64,000 nt of DNA. Origin: Leptasterias polaris (taxonomy: Eukaryota; Echinodermata; Asteroidea; Forcipulatida; Asteriidae). Positions 1 to 11,049 of this stretch are shown here, piece by piece. Positions within the stretch are counted from its first letter, which is position 1. Each line of letters opens with the position of its first letter. The translations under genes were made by a program, and so were the position numbers. The notes beneath the pieces are model-generated. The model did no database searches and had not been told where the DNA came from. It saw only the letters and a list, made by a program, of their open reading frames with translations. The DNA lies in assembly GCA_037783415.1 (NCBI GenBank), contig JAZGTN010000073.1, positions 3,906,001 to 3,970,000 on the forward strand. Reading direction: 5' to 3'.

Positions 1-1905
1 TGGTCGTCGGGTTAACTTTCGGAGGAACTTGCGGGGGAGTTGACCCAGTCTTGCTCACCTCTGTCCAGAAGTTACGCTTTAAAAATAGCTGAGCGACAAA
101 TTGCAACAAGATGAGAGTGACATGAAGTCTAGGTGCACTCCAGTTTGTCTGATGTCTGCTTAGTGTCAAGTTGAACTGACATCTAAGGACCAAGTCGCAT
201 CAGTCATGGCAACTTGGACCATGCAAAGGGAACACTGCAGGACAAGAAACGTTCGTGCCAGTGTCTTACTTTCCCTAAAGAAAATTAACTGTGATTGTTT
301 TCTTTTTGGCGATTGTCTGAAATCGGTTGCCTGTGCTGGGCCTATTGCCTGGGACGTATCACACAACAAACAGGCAACTTGTAGAAAGCCGACAGAATGA
401 AAGAAAAACTTCAGCAGCATATATAGGCCTTTAAAAAATGTCAAATTTCTCACATAGGAAATAATAGTGCTCACTTTCCTACTCTGGAAAGTGTAAAGGT
501 GAAAGTGTTTTTCTTATATTGCCTGAACTTGATTGGCTTTTAATTGTCTCGTTTGTCATGACCTTTAGTCTTTAGAGAGTTGATTGTAAAAGAAAGAAAA
601 TAATAATATTATATCTTTTCGAAAACGTTAATCAGAGAATGTAGTACATTAGGCCTATACATATTTCTTTGTTTGCAAATGTTCCCTGCAAAACACCCCT
701 TTCCTTTGAAAATGTTTTGAAATATCTTTTATTGTGGTTAGGCTTCAAAACAACGCATACTTTGTCCGCGCGTTTACCCCAAAATGCGGACGCGTTTGAA
801 ATAGCGTAACGGCTATGCGCACAACCAATGCGGACGCGTGTGACGCAATAGTCTACAGGATAAACACATGTCAAAGCACACTCGCTCACTCACACTTAAT
901 CATACTTGTGGGCTTAACAAAATTTCTGGAAACTGGAGCGATGCACAGATCTATCGACAACCAACTCAACAGCCAAGTGACACTGCTCTTTCCTCGTGTG
1001 TCACTCACTGGCTGACGGGTTGTCGACTCGTCTCAGCGGAACATCCACTTGTTGTTATTAATGATCCCGAGGCTAGACTTTGTTTTCTTTGTTTTAAGTG
1101 TTTCCTCTTCCGTAAATCCCCATCAGTCATCTTGGAAAGCTTTCTTAAACAATGGATGAGACTTGTTTCTTCGCAAATTACTTTATGCTCAAGGTTCCGG
1201 CATAAATAATTGTGATGAAAATGAACAGTTTAAAAGGTTTGCATAACATAAGGATTAACTTTTTCGCACTAAACTGGCCAGCAACGAGTAGCCTCCCCCT
1301 TTTATTAACGAAATTGTTTTTTAGAAAGCAGAAGAAAAACAGCTTATTAAAGTAAAGCTCAAGGGAAAGTAAGTTTTAAAGGAAGAGTACATTTTTAAAA
1401 ATCACCAAACTCCGGTTCTGGTCACGTTAGAAATGACTTACATGTGTTTTGATTGCGGCAAAATACGTATTTTTTTATTTTTAGTAGCGGGGTAAAAGGG
1501 GGAAAGTTTAAATTTAAGAGGGGTGGGGAGGGGGGCAAACATTAATTTTTAATGTAATGTTGTACTGCTGAAAAACATTTGACTTACCACAGTGACAGAC
1601 TTACACAGCGTTATTCTTGAGCTGGGGTAAGGCGAACATAATTTGTGGGTGCAATTGTTTCGGGTTTAATTCATATTCGGCCATTAGAGAAAAAACTCAA
1701 GTAGGAATTACGGAAAGGGCGAAGAAAATAACTTGAGGGGTGGAAAGCAAATGCCCACACCCCTTACCCCTCCCCAGTAGCACCGACCCTGGCTTGCAGG
1801 CTTCCTCAACTTTTGCAGTTTTTAAAACACCCAGTAGGCTTGTAACCTCTATAAAATAACAATCGTTTTATAATCTGTGACACATTGTCTAAAATGACTC
1901 TTCAC
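1..1905. other. No supported feature
   Basis: AT-rich, with short open frames lacking start context, splice support or family resemblance. A G-rich patch lies at 1495-1540. Confidence 0.5.
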
Positions 1906-1909
1906 TTAC

Positions 1910-2053
1910 CAGTCTTCTGGAGTTCTCCGGCTGCTCCTTCTTCTTTTTCTTCTTCTCGCACTTCTTACTTCCTTCCGATAACTTAGAGGAGTGCTTGACG
2001 AAAGACAACCAGCTTCCCCTGGGATCCACTCGCGCGCCACCCTCTTCCAAGTC
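1910..2053 (-). CDS. Candidate internal coding exon, lysine-rich, unidentified gene
   Basis: Reading the minus strand, a polypyrimidine-like acceptor (CCCCTGTTGACAG) precedes 48 open codons beginning DLEEGGARVDPRGSWLSFVK and ending CEKKKKKKEQPENSRRL, followed at once by a consensus GTAAGT donor. Length is a multiple of three and both junctions are phase 0. The lysine cluster is typical of heparin-binding or retention tails of secreted factors, or of nuclear signals, but no family is recognised. It might be a downstream exon of the signal-peptide exon at 42494-42727; that is inference only. Confidence 0.4.
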
Positions 2054-3090
2054 CTGTCAACAGGGGTCAAAAGGTCAGATGAGGACACTTTAAAAATGAA
2101 CAAAGCTATTAATTATGGACAAAATGGTACCTGTAAAATGATACCGACCGCATTACCGCCCTCTTCAAGAATGTGACGTACCATTACAAATTCTGCCTCC
2201 CATTCAATTTTCACAGCAATAATTAATAACCAACTTGTGAAAACAGGTAGAAATACTTCCATGGTAATTTACGATACACTACGGCAATACCCATTATAAA
2301 ATGTACGTGCGCCGACTTGACTCGTGGTCTATGTCCTTCGGGTGCGCCACCGAGTCGTCCAGCATTCAATCTATTGTTTGGTATAATAATTATGTTCCTT
2401 CTGTAAATACGAATTGTGTGTTTGAATATAAACACACCAAGTTGGAGAAGTTAAAGAGAACAAGTGTTCAATTTGCTGAGTTTGACCATGGTTTGACGGT
2501 CCCTTGGGCCGGGCGGCTATGGCGGCCAAGCCGTCCACAACACAGTGAACCACGGTGCTTACTGTCAAGTGGGGACCTTGATCGGGCAAATGTTAGGAAT
2601 AAAGTGTATTTGTTAAATCTTTTAAGAGCAACAATTTTCTTGGGGTATGCCTACTTCCGGTATTGCCGGAAAGGGGGGTATATTTCGGCTTGTATTGCAA
2701 GGGATGAAATATAATAAAACGTGGTGACCAATCTAATTTGTTACATATTAACAAAAAGTTACTCTTCGATGGAGAGCCTAGAGCAACATCAATGTTTACA
2801 AAATAAAATGTTTGTGACTTGGCGGGCTCGGCACGCGACCGGTCAACGTGACAACCCACAGCCTTGGCATTGGGCCATGTTGATGTCAACAAAGACTCTG
2901 CGTCATTGTTGCGGTAATGTCCAATATCAAATACTATTTCTGACTGAGATAGACTTTTTATGCTTTCGGGCAAACTTACTTAAGATGAAAGCTCGCCCAT
3001 TTTTGTTTAGTAGCCAACTATAAGTTTCATACTTAAATCTTGCGAACGTGCGTATAATCGTCTTATAGTTTTGTGTTGAACAAAGAAAAA
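2054..3090. other. No supported feature (possible intron upstream of the minus-strand exon at 1910-2053)
   Basis: Open frames overlap on both strands and none shows a recognisable family. Confidence 0.45.
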
Positions 3091-3092
3091 AT

Positions 3093-3160
3093 GAGTGAGA
3101 CTTGAACCCGCGACCTCTGGATTAACGTGCCGGCGCTCTACCAACTGAGCTATCTAGCCC
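3093..3160 (-). repeat. tRNA-like repeat, copy 1
   Basis: The minus strand reads AGCTCAGTTGGTAGAGCGCC and GTCGCGGGTTCAAGTCTC, a good D-arm (box A) and T-loop (box B). The T stem and acceptor stem do not pair well, so a functional tRNA is unlikely. The flank TTGAACAAAGA is shared with copies 2 and 3. Confidence 0.6.
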
Positions 3161-3169
3161 TAATAATGT

Positions 3170-4430
3170 TAGCGGTCTTCCTATTATGTCAATATCTTTA
3201 TTAGGGGGTACCCGGTCAGAAGCCATTCAACCTGTAACTGTCGTGTAGCCAGGGATTACACCCAAATTTACGATACAATCTGGGAAGCAGCAGCAGAGGG
3301 ATCACCATAAGGGTATGCAACTTTTAATTTCAAACATCAAGTAATGAACAAAGAGTTTCCCTCTAAAAAAGTTAAATGTAAAATAGAAGAAAAGCCAGAA
3401 GTATAGTTTCACAAATTCGCAATTTCTACAGGCATGCAACTAGGGCTTTCATCTAGTATTGCCCTCTAGCATGCTATAGGCACATACAAATGGGTTGTGT
3501 GTTCCTCAAATTTTCGGGATGACAAAGCTGAGAAACCAATTGTAAGGAAATCAGCCGATCTGCTGAAAAGATACCAGCCTGTTTTGTGAAATAAATTTAT
3601 GATGAGGCCTACTTCTTTAAAAAAAACTGTCATATAACAAATTATAAGCATAAATTATAAAGGGAAAGAAGTATTACAACAACTTCAACTGAAGTCATTA
3701 TCATATTCCCAAAGACCATGTATTATTTTGACCGATCCAAGGGAGTCACAACCTCTGGCCGTAAGAGCAAACAACTGACACAAACAGCCATCAAACAGTG
3801 TCAAAGTTTCACCACACCTTTTCATAACAGTCCGCACCCACCGTGGCGAACCCTGGCAATTAGTACCCGAGATCAGTCAACTTTTGGCCGACCGCCGACA
3901 CTAAACATGCCCCGGTTGAGAATTCCACGACCTCGTGCAGTCTCCGACACAGTGGCTCGCACGACGTCCCGTGTCGTTCCAAATTAACCGTATGACCAAT
4001 TATCGCAGCAACACGCGTAATTAATGGTCAGTGTTTCCGTGTAACTTTTGCAGGACAAACCCCTGGGGAGTCTGTAGAAATTTCCCCCCTCAATTTCCCG
4101 TTCGTTTGCTGCAGTGAACCATGTTGGTGAAAAAAACTCAGTCTCCGGTTGTGTGATAAGAATGTTATACGAAAGGGAACACGCCGATTTCCCATCCAGC
4201 CTCAGAATGAAGATCGATCTTGATGACTTCATCTGCCAGATAATATAAAAGTTGCGAACGTCATGCTGACGAAAAGTCGACTTTGAATACACCAATCAAT
4301 CAATGTCATCTAAACGGCAGTATTGACTTGAATGAAAACAGTGTCTTATGTTTGGACGGTTTGTTTTAAAGAGATTCACGCTGTAGACAAGATACGCGAT
4401 GAAACACCCAGCTAAACTTATCAAAGAGTA
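3170..4430. other. No supported feature
   Basis: Unique-looking AT-rich sequence between a tRNA-like repeat and a MITE. I see no exon. Confidence 0.45.
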
Positions 4431-4436
4431 TTTAGA

Positions 4437-4604
4437 ATAGACCTTATGCACATGACGTCATTTTTTAGTTGGACGCCCTTGGATAGAGGCCGAAAGAAAG
4501 TTGCTCATTGGTCCATCCAGTGCGCTGTGCGTATACAGAGATCTGCGCTTCCATTGTTTTATCTCTCAAGATGGCGGCGGGATGACGTCAATACAGAAAG
4601 TCCA
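4437..4604. mobile_element. MITE copy of the ATAGACCTTATGCA family, right end lost
   Basis: It starts ATAGACCTTATGCACATGACG. The interior is the inverse of the 46.15-kb element; after the right-hand TGACGTCA the terminal 15 bp are missing or degenerate. Confidence 0.7.
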
Positions 4605-4609
4605 TAAGT

Positions 4610-6180
4610 CAGTTTGACGGCTGTGGTTCTGACAACAAAGGTTACTGACAATGTAAGATGACTCCAGCAGCAACGTTTCGTGTCAAGTGTCAAAACGTGT
4701 CGTTCCCAATTTGAACTCACATGAGACAAACGCTAACTGCAAGTGCAAGAGTTTGTGGATGTTACTAGCAGGCCTTGTTTCGGAGGGCGAGCCTTGCTGG
4801 TACCCTTCTCTATGCTGGTACCCTGACACACTTCAAACCTAAAGATTCCTAATACCTTAAAGACAAGACGGAGACAAGTTTAATCTTGGTTTAATACATT
4901 GACTCACTATCCCCTTTAATGTTGCGGGTGTGAAGTAATTAGATTGATGTTAAAATACCAGCCCACATGTCTCTTGAAAGTCAATCATTGCCTAACAATG
5001 TGTGACTTTAATAATGTCGTGCAACTTCGTTAAGAACACAATTTCAACATCATCACCATCTGAGAGCCCATGTTATTACAAAATCTGCAAAACGCCAGCA
5101 GTCTGTTTTGCCAAAGTCATCAAGAAACCCTCGATTTGAATGAGTTGGACAATTCTGGGGAAACTGGCGCCGAGAAAATGACGACTGGATTGTTCAACAG
5201 GATGTGATCGGGATGATGCACAGGGCCATTCGAGGGAATCGTGTGTAGCACCATTTGTGCAACAACTTGTCTTGTTTCCTGAGGAGGAAACGAGGGAGTG
5301 AGGAATGATTTGGATACGAGGGGGAGCCTGGGGAATTTAGATCAACAGTCAGACGGACCACGGACAAACTTACAATGTCATTATCTAAAATTCTCCCCAA
5401 GTGGCGGTCAAATAATATGGTGAAACATCATTGTTATGTAGTATCGTCCTTGCAAAGAAAACGTCAGAAGCTTAAACAGCGCCCTCACTGTGGTCAAAGG
5501 GAGACCTTTTATTGGCTGAGAGTTGTGTGTGGCGCGTAAACACATGCGCATTGCGCACTGTTATTGTTTGACCTCATGGCGGACTGCGCAAGAGGTCAAT
5601 AGGTGAAGGAAAATGTCATGTCACAAACTACTTTCTATTGACTGTGTATGGAAATTACTCGAGTCTGAATTTGAACTGAGGACTGATAACTTTAGTAGCA
5701 TTTACGTTCTCATTCGACAAAACAATGGTGAACAACAATAATGTCCTCGCTTAACACGGTGTGTGTACATACAATATGAGAGTCCTTAGCCCCAAAACAC
5801 AAGGTCAACCAAAAAGGGCAACAAAACACGCTGTTCTTATTTGTAAAACAAGTCTAATTTATGTAGGCTTTTCATTCAAAAAACTCTTCTATGAAGCCTG
5901 CAGAAAGGAGAAACAACTATCTAAAACCCTGTGGCCTTCGATAAAAATCAGCAACATTTAGTGCGATTTTTAAAGTCAGGTCTTAATTTATTGGCTCGTT
6001 ACCAAACCCCTATTACTCACGCCGATTCTTGTTTTCCCCAATGTACGCAATCGTACAAGGCTTATTAATTACGAGAACATGGGAGCTAATCGGGGAGACT
6101 AGCCGTTGTGGCGACACCATCTTAGCCGGTTCCTCTTGCCAGCTTCACTTCCTTTTCTTGTTAGGCTGCTGTCCCCTTTA
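4610..6180. other. No supported feature
   Basis: Nothing recognised. At 5505-5600 a CpG-rich patch (GGCGCGTAAACACATGCGC) has GACCT ends and may be a worn MITE. Confidence 0.4.
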
Positions 6181-6488
6181 CCCCTGCCCCCCCCCCCCCC
6201 CCCACGTTGTCGGGGGTGCGCAATCAGGGGAAACACAAGGGGGAGATATTGGTGGTCTCATTATTCTGTGATATGTCATGGTGCTCCGTAGGAACTTCTG
6301 AAAGTTGACCAGCTCAGTTCACTATGGAGCATGAACTATGACCTCTATAGTTGACCTCAATAGTTATTGGTCAGTGGCCCTCTCTCCGATCTAGGTTTAA
6401 TAAAATCTGCGAAGAACGCACACGGTTATCTCCGCTGAGAAAGCTTTTACGGCGAGTGAATCTCAAAATGTGTATCGGCGTAGCCTTT

Positions 6489-6645
6489 TTGAGGGGCCGA
6501 GTGGTTTGGTGCTTCGGACTCAAAGTTTGGATGAGACATCCGAGAGACTGTGGTTCAAATCCCGGGATTGCAAATTGTGCACCCTTTTGCAAGCAACTAG
6601 TTGCCTCTACACACAGGAGTAAAATGGATACCTGGGATAGTAGCA
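6489..6645 (+). mobile_element. tRNA-derived SINE of a third type
   Basis: GGGGCCGAGTGGTTTGG looks like a tRNA-Leu/Ser head with box A; GTGGTTCAAATCCCGG is a box B. The body AACTAGTTGCCTCTACACAC is not shared with the other SINEs here. Confidence 0.55.
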
Positions 6646-6650
6646 ACTGT

Positions 6651-6836
6651 TATAATAGACCTTTTCTATTGCAACGTCACAGCCCGAGTTTTTGCCAACT
6701 GAGGTTGGAAAACTATGGAAAGCCATAACTGCAAATCAAAAACAGATAGCCATATAGTTTGTACCAATGTTACACAATATTCAAAAATAGTGTTGAATTT
6801 GTTGGACACAAATCAAACAATCATGGGAGGTATTGG
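6651..6836. repeat. Dispersed repeat, copy 1 (TTGCAACGTCACAGCCCGA family)
   Basis: It shares long blocks with 45345-45545: TTGCAACGTCACAGCCCGA, AAAACTATGGAAAGCCA, AATCAAAAACAGATAGC, ATAGTGTTGAATTTGTTGGA. The type is unknown; the left edge AGACCTTTTCTATT suggests a DNA transposon. Confidence 0.65.
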
Positions 6837-7029
6837 TGCCCCCCCCCCCCCGCCCTCCGAACCCTTGCCCCCCCCCCCCCCATTCCCCTCTTGCCCCCAA
6901 TGAGATCGAAAAAATGAACAAAATAATGGTTCGATACACTGAAAAGCCCCTCCCCCACATTATGTCTTTGCACCCTCTTGCCACCCCAATAAGAAAATAC
7001 CAAATAACGCCCCCCCCCCCTCCGAAAAT

Positions 7030-8300
7030 ACCCTCATTCTCGAGGTGATAGACACAAATTTGCTCTCAAAAAATCCAACTTGAGAGTACAAACCTGATTA
7101 TTTTCGATTCTGGGAAAACCACATACAGCCTAGCTTCTACCATAACTTATATTATGTGAACAGCCCGCAAGAAATATTCCATTCCGGACAGGCTGACTGA
7201 CATGGGGTCACAGGCAGGTCACGTCGATCCCCCAACGCAACTGTCCATCAAACACGGCTGATGCGGCGAGCACACTGTCCGCAAAACTGCAAAACCGGAT
7301 TACACATTTTTGCTGAGAAATATGTTCACTGAGTGAAAGCGATGAATTCCAAACTGATTTATAAACTGCTTAAGATTTCTTTACACCTCATTTAGTAAGT
7401 AAAACAAAAAACACGCGACGGCAGATCAGTTGATTTATGCTCTTTGGTTTTCTCTGATTGCCTGACTGTTAAAAGAAACCCGCGTTTAGCTTCGTTTTGT
7501 AACACCGTGGAAGTACAAACACAGCGAGTTGTGAATGCATTTGGACGTTTGAAAGAATTATGTACAGTTTCGTAAGATTGTACCCCCCGAATAAAGGTAA
7601 TAAATACCTCTGGTTTCATTCAGAAATCTGTAGCCAATTTGACTGGGTCTTGGGGAAAAACTGTTGTTGACGGAGTGGGGTAGTTGAAACACCGTGGGTT
7701 TGTCCATGGAGGTAGAAATAGAGTGTCTGCCAGTATGAATCGCGTGCACCGCTAGCAACAAGAGAAACCCGTCGCGCCGTCGTATCGCATGAAATGTAAA
7801 CGCTACTGGCAAATAAAGTTTTACAACAACCCGAGTCTAAGGCAGAAATCCGACATGCACGAACTGAATAGCTCGGAACGCCTATACCGTCAGCGAGACG
7901 CTTGTCAAGGGCAGTGTATTATTAAGGCAGCCAAAATGTTGCATTGAGGCATGTAAACACACGAGCCCGGTTGGCACTTGATGGGTTTGTTTGAGGGGGA
8001 GATTTGGTAAGGCTTCGTCAAATCACGGTGGTCCGCAGGGGCAGTACACGATTCACCAGGGATGGGGAGCAAGCGCCACGACCGAGCCACCGTGGCGACA
8101 GCGTGACGACAGACTAGGATGATGCCTCGCAGCTACCGCAAACCCAGGCAAGCGTTTTCTGGTATAGAACCGATGAAAAAAAAACGGCTTATCAAAAGAT
8201 AAATCGCTGTTTTCTTGCTATTTTTTTGTGACAAAAGTTTGACCTTCTTTTTTCTTGCCGGCACAGGTATACTTTATAGTTTGACAGTTAGTGCCCTGTC
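7030..8300. other. No supported feature
   Basis: A minus-strand open frame at 7558-7812 has no family resemblance. Follows three poly-C tracts at 6.84-7.02 kb. Confidence 0.45.
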
Positions 8301-8379
8301 GGTATAAATGACCACCGTCGCCAAGACATTTGTTAAATTGTATGACAAACAGGGGAAAAAGTACATTTCTGTCTGGTTG

Positions 8380-8505
8380 TGCCCCGAAGACGAAGTCTTT
8401 GTCAAAATTGCCTCTTACAAATCATGCAGGTTTCAACATGGGACAAGGTGCATGTTCCAAGACGAAGTCTTTGTCAAAATTGCTTCTGCAAGTCGTGCTG
8501 GGTCC
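8380..8505. repeat. Direct duplication (GACGAAGTCTTTGTCAAAAT)
   Basis: GACGAAGTCTTTGTCAAAAT with TGC(C/T)TCT occurs at 8388 and 8461, 72 bp apart. It lies inside an open frame (8308-8586) that matches nothing I know. Confidence 0.6.
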
Positions 8506-8599
8506 ACCCATGGTGGTGGATACACCACGTACGCTCGTACTACTAGTCTTGGTACAAAGTGTTACTTACGCGTTTCTCACATATGACACAAGAAATCGT

Positions 8600-10000
8600 A
8601 ACTGAATATAAAATTTTACCGAAAATACGACTGTTTTCAAGAGTACATGATGAAAGAGAGTGATTGTAGCTTTAGGTCCAATTATTACCCAATTCGACCC
8701 CCTAAAATTTAGATTTAATTTTTAAATTGCTATTTGTATGGGTTAGAGAAATTTAGGAGCTTTCCACGACGATAAATCCACCAATGATTAGTGGAAGTTA
8801 ATTGAAAACTTAAAATGAATTATTGTCTGGATCTTGATAATAAAATCACACATCAGCCACGTCCAATCGAACTGTTCATGCTGCACGTACTTTGTGCATG
8901 CATTGTTCGTAGCATACGCGATTGTATTTGTATGTGTTTCGTTTTGAACAAACATCATTCTTTCAAAATTTGTTCAGACACAGAAATATATATTAATATA
9001 CGCCTATATTGCCTCTGACGAAGGCCTGGTTTGGATCGAAAGCTAAGGCCATCTCCCCTACTATTTTTGTTTATATAAGCCTATTTATATATTAAATCAA
9101 ATTGCAACAACTTTCGGGCAATGCAACTTTCACCTGTCTTTGAGAAAAGACCTGTTTCCCAGATTTCTTCAAGTCAGAACTATAGAATCCAAACTCTACA
9201 TGATTATTTCTCGTTGTTATGAAATTCCTACTTTAACGGCATGTCCAAACAAATGTCTGTTTCTTACTGGTGAGACTACTAAACCACTTTATTGAATTTG
9301 AAGCCCCTTTAGAAATTCATCAACAATTAACTCAAGGGTGTTCGCTAGTACACAAAAAACCTTATATATCAGAGGTGAATTCGGGAGCATGTAGTGCCCA
9401 TAGCAATGTTAAAAAATCATCTGAGCTTCGATAAAGGCATTCCCGCCATTCGACAATTCAAAGGTCGTCCCGCGTGGTTTCCTATTGTGTAGTCTCCGCC
9501 ACCAGCTTGTGTGGGAGACTACATCACCGAGAACTCGGGGCGTCCGAATGTCTGAATTAGACGCGGGGTTTTACCTTGAACGCACCGGATGGATGAGCGG
9601 AGGACTCGGTGATTCTTAAAATCGTTCGCATTTTGAATCATCGTAATTGTCTGGCGCGGGGGACACTCAGCAATGCGCTGCTCATTTGGAAAGGCGACAT
9701 GATGATGTTGATACAAATGGTTATAAAACCAATGGTCCAAGGTTGTCTGATGAATCTGTCTTTTCTTTTCATTTCTCTGAATTTTCTCATCTCGGACTCA
9801 AATCACGACGAAAGATCCTTGGCGGTGTTGACTAATTCACCCATGTGTATAAAATATCCATAACAAAAAGACTTTCTCTGATTGCACACGGGGCTGAATT
9901 GTCAAAATGTCAACATCGTCATGGAAGTGGAAAAGAAACGCAGATACGAGAGGAAAGAATCAACGACAGGCAACACACTCAGAAGTGGTTGGTGTTGTAA
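8600..10000. other. No gene seen; contains a Penelope/LINE-like tail motif and a small hairpin
   Basis: GCCTCTGACGAAGGCCTGG..GATCGAAAGC at 9011-9045 looks like the 3' end motif of retroelements. TGTAGTCTCC..GGGAGACTACA at 9488-9523 forms a hairpin. Confidence 0.35.
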
Positions 10001-10004
10001 AGAG

Positions 10005-10270
10005 TTACCGATTTATGCAATATGCAAGTATGGTTTATGCATATATTATATGTAAATTATTCATGACAATAAAAGTGTTATCCTGTTATGGTGTGTGAAT
10101 GATGCATAATGCATTCAAGGTTTTATGCATATTATGCATAATGTAATAATGCAGATCCAGTGAATAGTGCTTATCGTTTGTCCATATGCAAATATGGTTT
10201 GTGTTGGCTTGTGCAAGTATACAAAATATATACATTTGCATATTTTCTGAATAACGCTGAATATGCAAGA
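10005..10270. promoter_or_regulatory. Cluster of ATGCAT/ATGCAAAT words (POU-octamer-like)
   Basis: About ten TGCAT or ATGCA words in 260 bp, including ATATGCAAATATGG at 10184 and TTTGCATATT at 10237, both octamer-like. Could be an AT-rich repeat remnant as easily as an enhancer. Confidence 0.25.
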
Positions 10271-10724
10271 ACTTGACATCAAAATTATAGTCCTACACTG
10301 TATTCTTTTCGCATGGCACAGTCGTCCCTGGTTGGTAACCCAATAAAGGCAATACCAGTCCCCTGGCATGTCCTTCACCGAACCGCAGCTTACGAAATCC
10401 AAAAATTAAAAATTTCCCCCATGATTCCTAGGAGAGGGATAACTCTTGGCGAGTATTTATTGTGGCAGGTGGTAAAGTACGTCTAGTTGGCTGCTAGATC
10501 CTGCTGCTAAAATTAAATTTGACAAACCCCTCGGTAACATGCTACTAAAGGGGACACGCAAAGAATTTCCGAGGGACGTCTTCAAAGAAAACGCACGGAT
10601 GACGAGACTTGTGTCGGTGGAGTTGAGAAGGATGGTTTTGCTTTGGTTTAAATCGAGCGAAGGTTTACCCCAAGCTAGGGTTAGGTTTAGGGTTATAGGA
10701 ACATGCATTTGTTGGAGTGTGTGA

Positions 10725-11045
10725 ACGTAGTGGTGTCGGAACTTAATTAAGGTGTTGAAACACATGGGTGTCGGAACATAGGGGTGTGTAAACATAGGGG
10801 TGTCGCAACTGTTAGGGGTGTCGGAACATAGGGGTGTGTAAACATAGGGGGTGTCGCAACTGTTAGGGATGTCGAACCGCAGGGGTTACGGAACATAAGG
10901 GTGTCGGATCATAGGAGCCTCGCAACATAGGGGTGACGGAATATTACAGTAGTGTCGGAACATAAGGGTGTCGGAACATAGGAGCCTCGGAACAAAGGGG
11001 TGGCGGAACAGGGGTGTCTGAACTATAGGGGTGTTGGAACATAGT
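10725..11045. repeat. 16-bp degenerate minisatellite (GGGGTGTCGGAACATA)
   Basis: Roughly 18 units, with a higher-order block GGGGTGTGTAAACATAGG..GTCGCAACTGTTAGG that occurs twice (10777-10817 and 10826-10867). Confidence 0.85.
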
Positions 11046-11049
11046 TATG

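Noticed and set aside
4770..4860. Short CTGGTACCCT duplication as a regulatory element
   Set aside because: Only two nearby copies of about 14 bp; consistent with chance or slippage.
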